From Zavarzinia compransoris (GTDB lineage Bacteria; Pseudomonadota; Alphaproteobacteria; Zavarziniales; Zavarziniaceae): a DNA stretch of 64,000 nt. The stretch spans positions 317,085 to 381,084 of the forward strand of contig NZ_QGLF01000001.1 in assembly GCF_003173055.1 (NCBI RefSeq), given 5' to 3'. The notes beneath the pieces were generated by a model that was given only the letters and a program-made list of their open reading frames with translations, had not been told where the DNA came from and did not search any database. Every line of letters starts with the position of its first letter. Within the stretch, counting starts at the first letter, position 1. The translations under genes were made by a program, and so were the position numbers. Positions 55,251-63,929 of this stretch are shown here, in pieces.

Positions 55251-56621
55251 TTACTCCTGGTCGGCGAGGGCGGCCTGGCGCGCCAGCTTCCGTTCCAGCA
55301 TGGCGCGCAGCCGGGCATGGCGCTCGCGGGTGATCGGGTAGTTCCAGATGATCCGCACCGACAGAAGCCGCAGCACCGGCGGCAGCACGGCGAACAGCAC
55401 CACCAGCGTCGTGATCGCCGCCGGCGGGTTGTCGTAGCCCTCGGCCGGCTTGAAGCCGAAATAGCCGAGCAGCGGCAGGGTGACGCCGGCCGCGATGCCG
55501 CCCGCCATCTTGGTCACCATGTTCCAGATGGCGAAATAGAGGCCGGCGCGCTGCTGGCCCGAGCGGATCGAATCGATATCGACCACATCCGCCTGCATCG
55601 ACGAGGCCAGGATCTGGTCGCAGCCGAGGCTCATGCCGGTCAGGATCGAGATGACGAAGAAGATCCAGACGTCGCCGGGCCCGAGGAAGGGCGTGATCAG
55701 GAAGATCAGCGCCGATGACAGCATGGAGAAGGCCCAGGTCCGGTGCTTGCCGAAACGTTCCGCCAGCCACATCCACAGCGGCACGGCGACGATGCCGGCG
55801 ACGAAATAGATCAGCAGCAGAACCGGCCCCATGGCCGGCGCCTGAAGCACGAATTTCACGTAGAAGAAGAACAGGGTCGCGACCATGGCCTGGGCCGTCG
55901 CGTTCAGCAGGAAGGCGCTGATCAGGCGCAGGAACGGGCCGTTCTTGCGGATCGCGTCGAAACTGGCGCGCCAGCCGTGGTGATGGCTGGCGGCCAGCAT
56001 GGTCGGCTCCGGCACCTTCCAGAACACGAGAACCAGGGTCAGCGGCAGCACGACGATGACGAAGAGGCCGATGGTCTCCATCGTCGCCGCCTTGCCGCTG
56101 AGGCCGAAGGTCTGAAGGATCGTCGGCACCCCGGCGGCGAGCACGGTGCCGACCAGCAGGAACAATTCGCGGATCCCGGCGATCCTGGTGCGTTCGTCGA
56201 AATCGCCGGTCAGTTCGGCGCCCCAGGCGACATAGGGCACGATGACCATGGTCCAGGAGGCATAGAGGATGGTCATCCAGACCAGGAAATAGACCCAGCT
56301 CACCTCCGCCGGCGGCAGGAAGGCATGCCAGATCGCGACAACCAGCAGCACAGTGCCGACCAGCAGCCAGGGCCGGCGCCGGCCCCAGCGCGTGCGCACC
56401 CGGTCGGAAATGGCGCCGAAGGTCGGATCGAAGATCGCGTCGGCCAGGCGGACGGCGAAGAGAATGCCGCCGACGACCTCCGGATGCAGGCCCTTTTCCT
56501 CCGTATAGAAGGGGACGAGGTAGAGCAGCAGCGGGATGCCGACTGCGGTCAGGGCGAGAGCGGGCAGACCGTAGAGCCAGACCTGCGCGGCGGGGAGCCG
56601 GGACTTCGATGAATGAACCAC
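55251..56621 (-). CDS. MFS transporter of the glycoside-pentoside-hexuronide symporter type
   Basis: A polytopic inner-membrane transporter, about 456 residues with twelve predicted helices. The conserved loop 'DRVRTRWGRRRPWLLVGT' between helices 2 and 3 is diagnostic of GPH:cation symporters such as MelB. Several relatives sit next to stress or lipid genes rather than sugar genes. The start is uncertain: GTG 56621 begins a plausible protein, while an ATG at 56687 adds 22 residues. The gene follows the CFA synthase by about 110 bases and may or may not be in the same transcript. Confidence 0.82.
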   Translation of the reverse strand: MVHSSKSRLPAAQVWLYGLPALALTAVGIPLLLYLVPFYTEEKGLHPEVVGGILFAVRLADAIFDPTFGAISDRVRTRWGRRRPWLLVGTVLLVVAIWHAFLPPAEVSWVYFLVWMTILYASWTMVIVPYVAWGAELTGDFDERTRIAGIRELFLLVGTVLAAGVPTILQTFGLSGKAATMETIGLFVIVVLPLTLVLVFWKVPEPTMLAASHHHGWRASFDAIRKNGPFLRLISAFLLNATAQAMVATLFFFYVKFVLQAPAMGPVLLLIYFVAGIVAVPLWMWLAERFGKHRTWAFSMLSSALIFLITPFLGPGDVWIFFVISILTGMSLGCDQILASSMQADVVDIDSIRSGQQRAGLYFAIWNMVTKMAGGIAAGVTLPLLGYFGFKPAEGYDNPPAAITTLVVLFAVLPPVLRLLSVRIIWNYPITRERHARLRAMLERKLARQAALADQE

Positions 56622-56732
56622 GCGAACGTGCTGCCGTCTTTCAATATTCGATCCAACCGTTCTGTAGCCTGCCCGATGGGATGGCAAGCCCTAAACGGCG
56701 CTCGGCGCGCCAAGCCCCCTGATCGGGGGTAT

Positions 56733-58007
56733 TCAGCCCTTGTGCAGCGCAACCTGCATGACGTCGATCGAGGCGGTGCGGAACCCCGCCTCGCAATAGG
56801 CGAGATAATAGGTCCACAGGCGGCGGAACCGGTCGTCGAAGCCGAGCGGGCGCAGATCGTCGAAGGCGGCCAGGAAGCGGCCGCGCCACGCCGCCAGGGT
56901 GCGCGCATAGTCGGGGCCATGGGCGGTGACCTCGCCCCGGGCGAGGCCGGCCGCCGCGGCGGCCCGTTCGAAGGCGGCGGGCGAGGGCAGCATGCCGCCC
57001 GGGAAGACGTATTTCTGGATGAAATCCACATGCCGGCGGTAGCGGGGGAAATAGGTCTCGGCGATGGTGATCACCTGAAGGGCGGCGCGCCCGCCCGGCG
57101 CCAGCAGCGCCGCGACCCGATCGAAGAACACCGGCCAATAGCGCTCGCCCACCGCCTCGAACATCTCGATCGAGGCGATATGGTCGAAGCGTCCCCGAAT
57201 GTCGCGATAGTCCTGGAGGCGGATCTCCACCCGTTCGGCCAGGCCGGCCTCGAAGATGCGGCGGCGGGCGAAGGCATATTGCTCGGCGGAAATGGTGACG
57301 GCGGTGACCCGGCAGCCGAAGCTCGCTGCCGCCCGCTCGGCGAAGCCGCCCCAGCCGCAGCCGATCTCCAGCAGATGGTGATCGGGGCCAAGGCCCAGCT
57401 TGCCGGCCAGCAGGTCGTATTTCGCCGCCTGGGCCCCGGCAAGGTCGTCGACGCCCGGCGGGAAGACGGCGGCGGAATAGGTCATGCTGGGATCGAGCCA
57501 GGCGCCGTAGAAACGGTTCCCCAGGTCGTAGTGATGGGCGATGTTGCGCCGGCTGCCGGACCTGCTGTTGCGGTTCAGGGCGTGGCCGAGGCGGGCGAGC
57601 AGCCTCGTCACCGGGGCCCCGTCCAGCACCTTGTCCAGGAGGGCGTCGTTCACATTGGCGATGCCGAGCAGGGCGACGAGGTCCGGACTGTCCCATTCCC
57701 CGGCGAGATGGCTTTCGGCGAAGCCGATGCCGCCCTTCAGCAGGATCCGTTTCGCCATGCGCTGGTCGTGCACGTGGATCTCGGCGACCGGGCCCTTGGT
57801 GCGGCCGCGCAGGACCACGGTCGGGCCGGCGGGCAGGGTCATCAGCACGGTGCCGTGTTCGAGATGGGCGGCAAGGCGCAGCAACACCCGCATCCACCGC
57901 GTCAGACCGCCGAGTTGCAGGGCCCGGTCGCGTTCGATCAGGTCGCGTTCGATCAGGCCGGGGGCGGGCCCGCCGGGGCAGGGCCCGGCGGTGGAGGACA
58001 GGCTCAT
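56733..58007 (-). CDS. Cyclopropane-fatty-acyl-phospholipid synthase-like methyltransferase
   Basis: S-adenosylmethionine-dependent enzyme of 424 residues that methylates unsaturated acyl chains in membrane phospholipids. Visible parts: an N-terminal domain with 'GTVLMTLPAGPTVVLRGRTKG', 'HYDLGNRFYGAWLDPSMTYS', the SAM-binding LEIGCGWGGFAE and 'FIQKYVFPGGMLPS'. The reaction could be cyclopropanation or simple methyl transfer as in the furan fatty acid pathway. A near-repeat (LIERD twice) near residue 20 shows a small duplication. ATG 58007 overlaps the DUF1365 stop. Confidence 0.92.
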   Translation of the reverse strand: MSLSSTAGPCPGGPAPGLIERDLIERDRALQLGGLTRWMRVLLRLAAHLEHGTVLMTLPAGPTVVLRGRTKGPVAEIHVHDQRMAKRILLKGGIGFAESHLAGEWDSPDLVALLGIANVNDALLDKVLDGAPVTRLLARLGHALNRNSRSGSRRNIAHHYDLGNRFYGAWLDPSMTYSAAVFPPGVDDLAGAQAAKYDLLAGKLGLGPDHHLLEIGCGWGGFAERAAASFGCRVTAVTISAEQYAFARRRIFEAGLAERVEIRLQDYRDIRGRFDHIASIEMFEAVGERYWPVFFDRVAALLAPGGRAALQVITIAETYFPRYRRHVDFIQKYVFPGGMLPSPAAFERAAAAAGLARGEVTAHGPDYARTLAAWRGRFLAAFDDLRPLGFDDRFRRLWTYYLAYCEAGFRTASIDVMQVALHKG

Positions 58008-58762
58008 GAACGGGCTCCGGCGGCGGGGCGGGGATGGATGGGCAGGCGCTTCAGCCAAAGGCGCAGCGCCTGCCAATGGATGGCGGCGACCACCTTCACG
58101 GTCATCAGCGGATGGCGGACCACGGCGGCGGCCAGCGCCCGGTCGGTGAAGGGCCGCCGCGCGCCGGTCAGGCTGGCGATCAGCAGGCGGCCGCGGTCGT
58201 CGTGCTCGTCGATCGTGACCTGAAGGCGCTCGCCCGGCACGGACAGGCGGAAGCGATAGGTCGCGGCCATGGCGACGAAGGGCGAGACGTGGAATGCCTT
58301 GTCCGCGTCATGGCGGATCGGGCCCCCGCCCGGGCCGGCCGCCAGGACATAGCAATGCTGCTCGCCGAACGTGTTCTTCACCTCATAGACCACGGCGCCG
58401 ATCGTGCCGTCCGCCCGGGCGACGTAATAGATCGTCAGCGGATCGAACACGAAGCCCCAGAGGCGGGGAAAGCACAGCACCTCGATCCGCCCGCCGGCCA
58501 GATGGCCGAGACCGTGGTCGGCCAGCCGCGCCTCGATCCAGGGGCGCAAGGGGCTGCCGTCGCGGGCACCATGGTCGCGGTCGTGAAAGGACAGGAGATT
58601 GAAGCGGTTGTGCGAGAACAGCCGGCAGCCTGCCGCCGCCTCGTCCAGGCGGTCGAGATCGAGCAGCAGGGAAAACACCCGGTAGCGGAAGGCGTGGCGG
58701 ACCGGCCGCAGCCGGCCGTGGAACACAAGGCCGAGATAGAGGGCGGCAGGCGGGCGTCTCAT
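58004..58762 (-). CDS. DUF1365 domain-containing protein
   Basis: A 252-residue protein of the DUF1365 family, always found with CFA-like methyltransferases and photolyases in many bacteria. The blocks 'LYLGLVFHGRLRPVRHAFRYRVFSLLLDLDRLDEA', 'SFHDRDHG' and 'CFPRLWGFVFDPLTIYYV' are family features. Its biochemical role is unknown; the adjacent FAD oxidoreductase and methyltransferase suggest lipid modification. Both junctions overlap by 4 bases (ATGA), so the three genes are translationally coupled. Confidence 0.92.
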   Translation of the reverse strand: MRRPPAALYLGLVFHGRLRPVRHAFRYRVFSLLLDLDRLDEAAAGCRLFSHNRFNLLSFHDRDHGARDGSPLRPWIEARLADHGLGHLAGGRIEVLCFPRLWGFVFDPLTIYYVARADGTIGAVVYEVKNTFGEQHCYVLAAGPGGGPIRHDADKAFHVSPFVAMAATYRFRLSVPGERLQVTIDEHDDRGRLLIASLTGARRPFTDRALAAAVVRHPLMTVKVVAAIHWQALRLWLKRLPIHPRPAAGARS

Positions 58763-60051
58763 TCCGCGGCCGCCTGGCGGCCCGGCGCCCAAGCCGGCGC
58801 CACGCCGAACGCGGCGGCGACATCGATCGCCGCCTTCAGGCCGTCCTCGTGGAAGCCGTTGCCGCAATAGCTGCCGGCGAACCACAGGCGGTCGCGGCCC
58901 TGCAGCGACGGGATCTCGCGCTGGGCGGCAATGGCGGCGGCGTCGAACATCGGATGGGCATAGTCGTAGCGGCCGAAGACCAGATCGTCCCGCACCGCCC
59001 GGTGCGGGTTCAGCGAGACGAAGACCGGCGTCGCGCCGTCGATGCCCTGAAGCCGGTTCATCCAATAGGTCAGCGCCACCTTGCCGCCGCCGGCCCCGCT
59101 CAGGTAGTTCCAGCTCGACCAGACCTTGCGGCGCCGGGGCATCAGGGCGGGGTCGCGGTGCAGCACCGCGTGATTGGCCGTATAGCGGAAGGCGCCCAGG
59201 ACCCGCGCCTCGGCGGCGCTCGGCGCCTCGATCAGGGCCAGGGCCTGATCGCCGTGGCAGGCGAGGATCACCGCGTCGAAGCGGTCGCACCCGCCCCGGC
59301 CGTCGACGACGGTGGCGCCGAAGGCATCGCGCGCAACGCGCAAGGCCGGGCAGGACAGGCGCAGCCGCGGGCCGAGCGCCGCCGCGATCGCCTGGACATA
59401 GCGGATGGAGCCGCCTTCGACCGTGCGCCAGGGGTGGCGCTCCTCCAGGCCGCGCAGCAGAGCGTGGTTGTCGAAGAAGCGGATGAAGCTGGCGGCCGGG
59501 AAGGCCGACATGTCGGCGACCGGGGTCGACCAGATCGCCGCCCCCATGGGCAGCAGGTAATCGTCGCGGAAGGCGGCGCCGTAGCGGCCTTCGGCGATAT
59601 AATCGCCGAGGCTGCGCCCGTCGAGCCGGCCGGCGGCGAGATCCGCCGCCGCATTGCGGTTGAAGCGCAGGATGTCGCGCAGCATGCCGAGAAACCGGGG
59701 CCGCGCCAGGTTGCGCTTCTGGGCGAAGACCGTGGCCAACGTGTCGCCCGCCCATTCCAGCCGCCCGTCCCGCGCGGAGACGGCGAAACTCATGCTGCTG
59801 TCCCGTGTCGCGACGCCGAGCGCGGCGAAGAGGCGGGTGAGATGGGGGTAGTTCACCTCGTTGTAGACGATGAAGCCGGTATCGACCGGGATCGCGGTGC
59901 CGTCGTAATCGATGGTGACCGTATGGGCATGGCCGCCCGGGCGGCCGTCCTTCTCGTAGACCGTGACGTCGTGGCGCTCGCGCAGCAGCCAGGCGGCGGC
60001 AAGGCCGGTGATGCCGGTGCCGATGACGGCGATGCGCTTTCTCTCCGTCAT
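58759..60051 (-). CDS. FAD-dependent oxidoreductase (amine-oxidase type) of the photolyase/CFA cluster
   Basis: Flavoprotein of 430 residues with a dinucleotide-binding GTGITGLAAAWLL near residue 11, then 'EKDGRPGGHAHTVTIDYDG' and 'GFIVYNEVNYPHL', and a C-terminal FAD-closing 'LWFAGSYCGNGFHEDGLKAAIDVA'. This is the family called NAD/FAD-binding protein or COG2907, consistently linked with DUF1365 and CFA-like genes. A role in oxidising or desaturating methylated acyl chains is plausible but not shown. Overlaps the photolyase stop by 4 bases. Confidence 0.88.
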   Translation of the reverse strand: MTERKRIAVIGTGITGLAAAWLLRERHDVTVYEKDGRPGGHAHTVTIDYDGTAIPVDTGFIVYNEVNYPHLTRLFAALGVATRDSSMSFAVSARDGRLEWAGDTLATVFAQKRNLARPRFLGMLRDILRFNRNAAADLAAGRLDGRSLGDYIAEGRYGAAFRDDYLLPMGAAIWSTPVADMSAFPAASFIRFFDNHALLRGLEERHPWRTVEGGSIRYVQAIAAALGPRLRLSCPALRVARDAFGATVVDGRGGCDRFDAVILACHGDQALALIEAPSAAEARVLGAFRYTANHAVLHRDPALMPRRRKVWSSWNYLSGAGGGKVALTYWMNRLQGIDGATPVFVSLNPHRAVRDDLVFGRYDYAHPMFDAAAIAAQREIPSLQGRDRLWFAGSYCGNGFHEDGLKAAIDVAAAFGVAPAWAPGRQAAAE

Positions 60052-61493
60052 GCGGCGCTGTCCTGCTTCAGGGTGGCGAGGGCGGCCAGCGCCCGCCGGC
60101 GGGCGAAGCCGTGGTCGATGATCGGGGCGGGGTAGTCCCGGCCGATGGTCACGCCGCAACGGCGGGCGAGATCGGCCTGGGCCCAGGGCCGGTGGAGGGC
60201 GGCGGCGGGCAGCGGCGCCAGTTCGGGCACGAAGCGGCGGATGTAATGCCCCTCCGGATCGAATTTCTCGCCCTGGAGCACGGGGTTGAAGATGCGGAAA
60301 TAGGGCGCGGCATCGGCGCCGCAGCCCGCCACCCACTGCCAGGAGGCGGCATTGCTGGCGACATCGGCATCGAGCAGCGTCTCCCGGAACCAGGCCTCGC
60401 CGCGCTGCCAGGGTACCAGCAGGTCCTTGACCAGGAAGGAGGCGGCGATCATCCGCACCCGGTTGTGCATCCAGCCGGTCTGCCACAGTTCGCGCATGCC
60501 GGCATCGACGATCGGATAGCCGGTCAGGCCGCGCCGCCAGGCTGCCAGCCCGTCCCCGTCCGCGGCCCAGGGAAAGGCGGCGAATTCGGCGCGCAAGGGG
60601 CGTTCGGGCATCTGCGGCTGATGGAACAGCAGGTGATACGAGAATTCCCGCCAGCCGATCTCGGCCAGGAATTGCGCGGCACCCGGCGCCGCGGCCGGCT
60701 CGCGGCCGCTGGCGTGATGCACGGCGTGCCAGACCTGCCGGGGGCCGATCTCGCCGAAGGCGAGGTGGGGCGACAGGCGCGAGGTGGCGGCGAGGTCCGG
60801 CCGGTCGCGCGCCGCCTTGTAACGGCCGACGGCACCGTCGAGGAAATCCCCGAGCCGGGCGCCGGCGCCGGCTTCCCCCGGCTGCCAGCAGGGGGCGAAG
60901 CCGGCCGCCCAGTCGGGCGCGCGGGGCCGCAGCGCCCACTCGTCCAGCCTCTCGCCCGCCGGAAGGCTGGCGGGGGCGAGGCGGGGCGGGGCGGGCAGGG
61001 GGGCATCCGGCGCCGGGGCGGCGAGGCAGGCCTTCCAGAACGGCGTGAACACCTTGAAGGGCCGGCCCGATTGATTGCGGATGGTCCAGGGCTCGAACAG
61101 CAGGGCGGCGTTGAAGCTGGCGACGGTGATCCCGCGTGTCGTCAGTGCCGCTTTCAGGGCGGTGTCGCGGGCGATGGCGGCGGGATCGTAGAGACGGTTC
61201 CAATGGACCGTATCGGCCCCGGTCTCCTCCGCCACCCGTTCGAGGACGTCGGCTGCCGGGCCGCGGCGCAGCACCAGGGCGCTGCCGAGCCGCCGCAGGG
61301 CGGCGTCGAGGGCGGCGAGGCTGTGATGCAGCCACCAGCGCTGCGCCCCGCCCAAGGGGCCGCCGGCCGAATCGTCGAGGATATAGAGCGGGATCAGCGG
61401 CTGGCCGCCGGCCGCCGCTTGGGCCAGGGCCGGATTATCCGCAAGGCGGAGGTCCCGGCGGAACCAGAGGATGTGGGGGCGGGGGGCGGCCAT
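60048..61493 (-). CDS. Deoxyribodipyrimidine photolyase
   Basis: Blue-light enzyme (481 residues) that reverses cyclobutane pyrimidine dimers. The N-terminal antenna domain begins 'ILWFRRDLRLADNPALAQAA', and the FAD-binding C-domain has 'TGYPIVDAGMRELWQTGWMHNRVRM', 'LDADVASNAASWQWVAG' and 'RIFNPVLQGEKFDPEG', all full CPD photolyase signatures. I start at ATG 61493; the TTG at 61508 is also in frame. It is the first gene of the four-gene minus-strand operon. In other alphaproteobacteria similar genes answer light or singlet-oxygen stress; no sigma factor is adjacent. Confidence 0.94.
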   Translation of the reverse strand: MAAPRPHILWFRRDLRLADNPALAQAAAGGQPLIPLYILDDSAGGPLGGAQRWWLHHSLAALDAALRRLGSALVLRRGPAADVLERVAEETGADTVHWNRLYDPAAIARDTALKAALTTRGITVASFNAALLFEPWTIRNQSGRPFKVFTPFWKACLAAPAPDAPLPAPPRLAPASLPAGERLDEWALRPRAPDWAAGFAPCWQPGEAGAGARLGDFLDGAVGRYKAARDRPDLAATSRLSPHLAFGEIGPRQVWHAVHHASGREPAAAPGAAQFLAEIGWREFSYHLLFHQPQMPERPLRAEFAAFPWAADGDGLAAWRRGLTGYPIVDAGMRELWQTGWMHNRVRMIAASFLVKDLLVPWQRGEAWFRETLLDADVASNAASWQWVAGCGADAAPYFRIFNPVLQGEKFDPEGHYIRRFVPELAPLPAAALHRPWAQADLARRCGVTIGRDYPAPIIDHGFARRRALAALATLKQDSAA

Positions 61494-61638
61494 GGGCGTC
61501 ACGTTCAAGCAGTTCCGCCGTCCTATACGCGGCCGGGCCGCGGGCGGATTTGTCGCCCGGCGCGAATTGCGCTTGCCAAGCGGGCGAGGCGCGGCCGACC
61601 CTTCCCGCCACAGGGAATTCGAGGGCAGAGGAGGGCAT

Positions 61639-62058
61639 ATGACCGACCCCGTTACCGCCGTGCTGGCGTCGCCGCCGCATTGGACCTTGCTTTATGCCGG
61701 GCTCAACGGGCTTTTGAGCTTTGCCCTGGCCTTCCGGGTCGGGCTGCAGCGGATGAGGGCCAATGTGATCTTCGGCGCGGGCGACGACCCGGGCCTGCAA
61801 CGGGCGATCCGGGCCCATGGCAACAATGTCGAATATGTCCCGCTGGCCCTGGTGCTGATCGGGTTTCTCGAGGTCGCGGGCCAGCCCGGCTGGCTGGTCC
61901 ATGCCCTGGGCGCCGCCCTGTTCCTCGGCCGCGCGCTTCACGCCTTCGGCCTCAGCATGACCGAGGAAGGCTCGCCCGGGCGGCTCTACGGCATTCTGCT
62001 GACCTGGATCGTGCTGGCCGTGGCCTCGACGTGGTCGGTGATCGCGGCCGTGATCTGA
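61639..62058 (+). CDS. MAPEG family membrane protein
   Basis: A 139-residue inner-membrane protein with about four helices. The block 'RVGLQRMRANVIFGAGDDPGLQRAIRAHGNNVEYVPLALVLI' is the MAPEG signature with its Arg and Glu residues for glutathione. Eukaryotic members are glutathione transferases; the bacterial role may be detoxification of lipid peroxides, which would fit the neighbouring stress operon. It is divergent from the photolyase operon. Confidence 0.9.
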   Translation: MTDPVTAVLASPPHWTLLYAGLNGLLSFALAFRVGLQRMRANVIFGAGDDPGLQRAIRAHGNNVEYVPLALVLIGFLEVAGQPGWLVHALGAALFLGRALHAFGLSMTEEGSPGRLYGILLTWIVLAVASTWSVIAAVI

Positions 62059-62168
62059 ATTTGACCATTGGCCGTGGGGAACAGAAAATATTGTTAATTA
62101 TTTTTTGAACCCTCACCCCGTTCGGGGGCGGATACTTCTATTCTTTCCAATATTTATGGGAGGGAAAG

Positions 62169-62522
62169 ATGAAGCTGAGATATTTTATGATTTTTTGCTT
62201 TTCTATAATATCTTTCTCGGCAAAATCGCAGGATTTTTCAGAAAAGAATATGAATGACGTAGTGCTTCAGGTGCAATCCTCTCTTGATATGGCGGGGGAG
62301 GAATGTGTTCCGGATGAGGATTTGCTAAAAGCAGAGAAAATAGTGAATTTTATAAAATCTTCTAAAAAAGAGCATATTGTAGGTTGGGAATTACGTAAAA
62401 ATAATAATGGCGATAATTATTTGAGGGTATTCATGTCGAATGAGGGGCGTAATCTGCTTCTTGATGTCGATGTGCGGCATGGGGATTGTTTTAAATTTAA
62501 TGCTTGGTGGATTTTGGAATAA
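62169..62522 (+). CDS. AT-rich secreted orphan protein
   Basis: A 117-residue protein unlike its neighbours in base and codon use (Lys, Asn, Ile-rich). A Sec signal peptide is evident (MKLRYFMIFCFSIISFSAKS, likely cleaved after SAKS). The mature part has two cysteines at about 46 and 107, which could form a disulfide. I do not recognise a family. It begins 8 bases after GGGAGG, a good ribosome site, which supports expression. It lies upstream of two tRNA genes, typical of acquired DNA. It could be an orphan immunity-like or envelope protein; nothing confirms this. Confidence 0.6.
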   Translation: MKLRYFMIFCFSIISFSAKSQDFSEKNMNDVVLQVQSSLDMAGEECVPDEDLLKAEKIVNFIKSSKKEHIVGWELRKNNNGDNYLRVFMSNEGRNLLLDVDVRHGDCFKFNAWWILE

Positions 62523-62859
62523 TTTTGTGTTCATGAATTTGGGCGGCGATCCGCTCTTTTGGTCTTGTCGATCAAAAGGCTTCGGTCTTTTTGGCGGCCT
62601 GCCGCCGCCCGAGCCTAGTCGGCACCGGCGCAGGGCATCGGCGCTTCCTTACTGAAGGCGAATTTTGAGGTCCGGCCGGTGGCCGATACGGTGCCGTTGC
62701 AAGAACGATCGGGCCAAATGCTGGATCGTCGGCTGTAGGGCAATCGCGATGGGGGAGGGTAATCGGATAACGCCAGATCTCCTCCAGACGCTTGCGGCGT
62801 CTGGAGGAAACTATGGAGAGGAAACTGCGACACGTTGCGTTCGCAGTCTCGCTCCGAAC
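62523..62859. other. Intergenic region between orphan gene and tRNA-Asn
   Basis: 337 bases without a gene that I can support. It returns from AT-rich to GC-rich DNA near 62600 and contains the hairpin listed at 62781. No attachment-site duplicate of the tRNA ends was seen. Confidence 0.6.
62781..62807. terminator. Perfect hairpin downstream of tRNA-Asn
   Basis: CCTCCAGACGC and GCGTCTGGAGG form an 11-base-pair perfect stem with a 5-base loop, 53 to 79 bases past the 3' end of tRNA-Asn on its strand. No T-run follows in either direction, so it may be a processing or Rho-linked end rather than an intrinsic terminator. Confidence 0.4.
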
Positions 62860-62934
62860 TGGCTCCCCGGGCCGGATTCGAACCAGCGACCAACCGGTTA
62901 ACAGCCGGTTGCTCTACCGCTGAGCTACCGGGGA
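62860..62934 (-). tRNA. tRNA-Asn (GTT)
   Basis: A 75-base cloverleaf reading TCCCCGGTAGCTCAGCGG at the 5' end, anticodon loop CTGTTAA (GTT, Asn), T-arm GGTTCGAATCC, acceptor TCCCCGG/CCGGGGA, discriminator G and genome-encoded CCA. It is downstream of tRNA-Cys on the same strand, probably in one transcript. Confidence 0.96.
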
Positions 62935-63030
62935 ACAGCCGGGCGTGCCGGCGAAACTGTTCCCGCTTGATGCGGAGGCCGGCCTTATACATTCGATTCG
63001 GCTCGAAGCAAAGGCCTTTCTGAAATCCCC

Positions 63031-63104
63031 TGGAGGCGACGGCCGGAATCGAACCGGCATACACGGATTTGCAGTCCGCTGCGTAACCATTCCGCCACGT
63101 CGCC
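63031..63104 (-). tRNA. tRNA-Cys (GCA)
   Basis: A 74-base cloverleaf starting GGCGACGTGGCGGAATGG, anticodon loop CTGCAAA (GCA, Cys), T-arm GGTTCGATTCC, acceptor GGCGACG/CGTCGCC, discriminator T and encoded CCA. A good promoter lies 17 to 45 bases upstream. Confidence 0.96.
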
Positions 63105-63120
63105 ATCCAAGAGGAGGCGG

Positions 63121-63149
63121 GATATAGCAGAGCCTTATGGCCAACGCAA
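63121..63149 (-). promoter_or_regulatory. Sigma-70-type promoter for tRNA-Cys and tRNA-Asn
   Basis: On the minus strand TTGCGT (63149-63144) and TATATC (63126-63121) are 17 bases apart. The start would be near 63114, about 10 bases before the mature tRNA-Cys. Confidence 0.75.
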
Positions 63150-63192
63150 CGAAGACCGCGCCGGCGCCGCGGCAATTCGCCTCCGGCCGGCG

Positions 63193-63221
63193 TTGTCTCG
63201 GGCGTTCCGACCTCGTATAAG
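63193..63221 (+). promoter_or_regulatory. Sigma-70-type promoter for pcm
   Basis: TTGTCT (63193-63198) and TATAAG (63216-63221) with a 17-base spacer. The start would be near 63228 and the pcm ATG at 63253, giving a short leader. Confidence 0.7.
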
Positions 63222-63252
63222 TCGGAAACCATCATTGAAGCGGATCACGAGC

Positions 63253-63906
63253 ATGGCCGATTTCGCCGCCCTCCGGCGCCTTATGCTGGATAGCCAGATC
63301 AAGCCGAACAAGGTTACGGACGTGCGCGTGCACGATGCCCTGCTGGCCGTCCCGCGCGAGGATTTCGTGCCCGAGGCGCTGCGGCCCGTCGCCTATGTCG
63401 ACGAGGACCTGAACCTCGGCGCCGGGCGCTATCTGGTCGAGCCGCGCGTCTTCGCCCGCATGTTGCAGGAGGCGGCAATCACCGCCGCCGACACGGTGCT
63501 CGACATCGCTGCCGGCACCGGTTACACGGCCGCCGTCCTCGGCCATCTGGCGAAGCACGTGACCGCCCTCGAATCCGTCGCCGATCTCGCCGCCCGCGCC
63601 AAGGCGGCGGTGGCCGGCCTCGGCCTCGGCAACGTCGCGGTGGTCACCGGCGAACTTGCCCAGGGCCATGCCGCCGGCGCCCCCTATGACGTCATCCTGA
63701 TCGAGGCCTCGGTGCCTGAAGTGCCGGCCGCGCTTTACGACCAATTGGCCGAGGGCGGCCGCCTGATCGCCGTGCTGCGCAACGGCCCGATCGGTGTCGC
63801 CACGCTCTATACCAAGACCGGGGGCATCGTCGGCCGCCGGCCGCTGTTCGATGCCGCGACCCCGGTGCTGCCCGGGTTCGAGCGTCCCGCCGCCTTCGTG
63901 TTCTGA
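63253..63906 (+). CDS. pcm: Protein-L-isoaspartate O-methyltransferase
   Basis: SAM-dependent methyltransferase of 217 residues in the Pcm family, which starts repair of isoaspartyl residues in damaged proteins. The SAM-binding site is VLDIAAGTGYTAAVLGHLA near residue 87, preceded by the 'VPREDFVPEAL' and 'YVDEDLNLGAGRYLVEPRVFARML' blocks. This short alphaproteobacterial form is usually found before a rhodanese gene and tolC; the rhodanese start follows here by 23 bases. ATG 63253 was chosen on the promoter position and alignment. Confidence 0.9.
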   Translation: MADFAALRRLMLDSQIKPNKVTDVRVHDALLAVPREDFVPEALRPVAYVDEDLNLGAGRYLVEPRVFARMLQEAAITAADTVLDIAAGTGYTAAVLGHLAKHVTALESVADLAARAKAAVAGLGLGNVAVVTGELAQGHAAGAPYDVILIEASVPEVPAALYDQLAEGGRLIAVLRNGPIGVATLYTKTGGIVGRRPLFDAATPVLPGFERPAAFVF

Positions 63907-63929
63907 CCTCCTCAGCGGTTCCGACCGGG

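Noticed and set aside
62860-63104. tRNA genes as an integration site for the AT-rich gene
   Set aside because: No repeat of either tRNA 3' end and no integrase was found near 62060-62860.
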